Origin: OMOG01 sp041485845 | Lineage (GTDB): Bacteria > Acidobacteriota > Terriglobia > Bryobacterales > Bryobacteraceae | Direction of reading: 5' to 3' | Length of the DNA: 13,643 nucleotides | NCBI GenBank assembly: GCA_041485845.1 | Contig: JBGPKH010000187.1 | Location: forward strand, 1 to 13,643 | Part shown: piece after piece, positions 12,834 through 13,643 of the stretch | Layout of the letters: every line of letters starts with the position of its first letter | Position numbering within the stretch: the first letter of the stretch is position 1 | Program-made: the position numbers and the translations under genes | The notes under the pieces: generated by a model | What the model saw: the letters and a program-made list of their open reading frames with translations, nothing else | The model's database searches: none | What the model was told of the DNA's origin: nothing

Positions 12834-13643
12834 ATGGACCAGGAAACTCTCACCATTATCGACAATCGGACTAACGAGTCTTATACAATCCCGATCTACC
12901 GCGGAACCGTGCGGGCCATGGACCTCCGCCAGATCAAGACCGGCCCGGACGATTTCGGCCTGATGACCTACGATCCGGCATTCATGAACACCGCCTCCTG
13001 CACCAGCGCCATCACCTATCTGGATGGCGGCAAGGGCATCCTGCGCTACCGCGGCTACCCCATCGAGCAGCTTGCCGGGCATTGCAGTTTCCTCGAGGTG
13101 GCCTACCTGCTGCTCGAAGGCGAGCTGCCCACGCCGGAGGAGCTGGAAACGTGGAACTGCGAGGTCATGCGTCACACCATGCTCCACGAAAACATCAAGA
13201 AGTTCATGGACGGCTTCCACTACGACGCGCACCCCATGGGCATTCTCATGAGCACGGTGGCCGCGCTCTCCACCTTCTATCCCGATGCGCGCAATATCTC
13301 CGACGCCCAGTGCCGCCGCAAACAGATTATCCGGCTGATCGGCAAGATGCCCACGCTCGCCGCGTACGCCTACCGCCACAGTCTGGGTCTGCCCTACATC
13401 TACCCCGATCCCGAGCTCGGCTACACCCAGAACTATATGAATATGTTGTGGAGGCGCGCCGAGCCCAAGTACGCCGCCAACCCGGTGCTGGCGCGCGCGC
13501 TCGAGGTGCTGTTCATCCTGCACGCCGATCACGAGCAGAATTGCAGCACCAGCGCCATGCGCGCCGTGGGCAGCTCCAACGCCGACCCGTTCTCCACCGC
13601 GGCCGCGGCCATCGCCGCGCTCTCCGGCCCCCTGCACGGCGGC
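12834..13643 (+). CDS. gltA: Citrate synthase, partial (3' end beyond window)
   Basis: ATG 12834 opens a frame with no stop to the window end; 270 residues are visible of the roughly 430 usual. It condenses acetyl-CoA and oxaloacetate to citrate in the TCA cycle, in the cytosol. Family blocks: DPAFMNTASCTSAITYLDGG (55-74), LRYRGYPIEQLA, SFLEVAYLLLEGELPT, FHYDAHPMGILMSTVAALS, YIYPDPELGYTQNYMNML, LHADHEQNCSTS (229-240) and SGPLHGG ending at the edge, whose His268 matches the first catalytic His of E. coli GltA. The second His and catalytic Asp lie outside. It resembles the long hexameric type. No clear Shine-Dalgarno precedes the start. The 146-base gap upstream is shared with the divergent AspA promoter. 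Confidence 0.95.
   Translation, partial: MDQETLTIIDNRTNESYTIPIYRGTVRAMDLRQIKTGPDDFGLMTYDPAFMNTASCTSAITYLDGGKGILRYRGYPIEQLAGHCSFLEVAYLLLEGELPTPEELETWNCEVMRHTMLHENIKKFMDGFHYDAHPMGILMSTVAALSTFYPDARNISDAQCRRKQIIRLIGKMPTLAAYAYRHSLGLPYIYPDPELGYTQNYMNMLWRRAEPKYAANPVLARALEVLFILHADHEQNCSTSAMRAVGSSNADPFSTAAAAIAALSGPLHGG

Noticed and set aside
1..13643. tRNA, rRNA, CRISPR array or complete insertion sequence
   Set aside because: No cloverleaf, no regularly spaced repeats and no complete transposase with terminal repeats were seen. The 12-base 16S-like string at 12337-12348 is coding sequence, not rRNA.

Overview
The window is GC-rich, densely coded bacterial chromosome. The gene mix suggests a soil-type Acidobacteriota, perhaps Bryobacterales/Solibacter-like. 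The grounds are an FHA-GAF-SpoIIE phosphatase, a GT2-GtrA fusion, a short basic protein with a PYVMVGAPKKPRP-like segment, and a membrane protein/Xre pair followed by a secreted WxxxLxxG-type module. This placement is inference from recalled families, not a database result.

Layout. (1) 1-1214, minus: a GT2 glycosyltransferase joined to a GtrA flippase-like domain, broken into at least three reading frames. Its left-edge tail resembles the C-terminus of a DDE transposase. (2) 1455-3095, plus: an intact FHA-GAF-PP2C (RsbU/SpoIIE) regulator, probably leaderless. (3) 3237-5939, plus: a glycan/peptide locus. It holds a GT2 enzyme with the metal and acceptor motifs of polypeptide GalNAc-transferases. 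Fifteen bases later, behind a strong ribosome binding site, lies a 44-residue proline-rich peptide gene ending in a mucin-like VSTFPP/VSTPPP repeat. A zinc-ribbon methyltransferase with a 14-residue-periodic tryptophan coiled coil follows. A Pro/Ala/Glu-rich reading frame runs antisense between the peptide and the methyltransferase. (4) 5940-6275: no convincing gene, many inverted repeats, including a 12-bp perfect one. (5) 10060 down to 6276, minus: FKBP prolyl isomerase, membrane metallophosphoesterase, persulfide-dioxygenase-like MBL with two rhodanese domains, and a 55-residue basic protein. (6) 10096-11745, plus: an AT-rich promoter containing a palindrome, a four-helix membrane protein, an Xre regulator and a DinB-like protein, translationally coupled; the last gene has a one-base frameshift. 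(7) 12687-11717, minus: an AspA/AstE-type zinc deacylase, also frameshifted. (8) 12834 to the right edge, plus: citrate synthase, cut by the window end.

The most interesting signal is the GalNAc-transferase-like enzyme next to a tiny peptide whose C-terminus looks like an O-glycosylation substrate and follows a Gly-Gly. This may be an undescribed glycosylated peptide system, although the antisense frame over the peptide leaves an alternative reading. Three separate genes carry frameshifts at short indels, so either the assembly has indel errors or this is a decaying neighbourhood. Several starts lack a Shine-Dalgarno and sit 6-8 bases after a -10 box, which points to leaderless transcripts.
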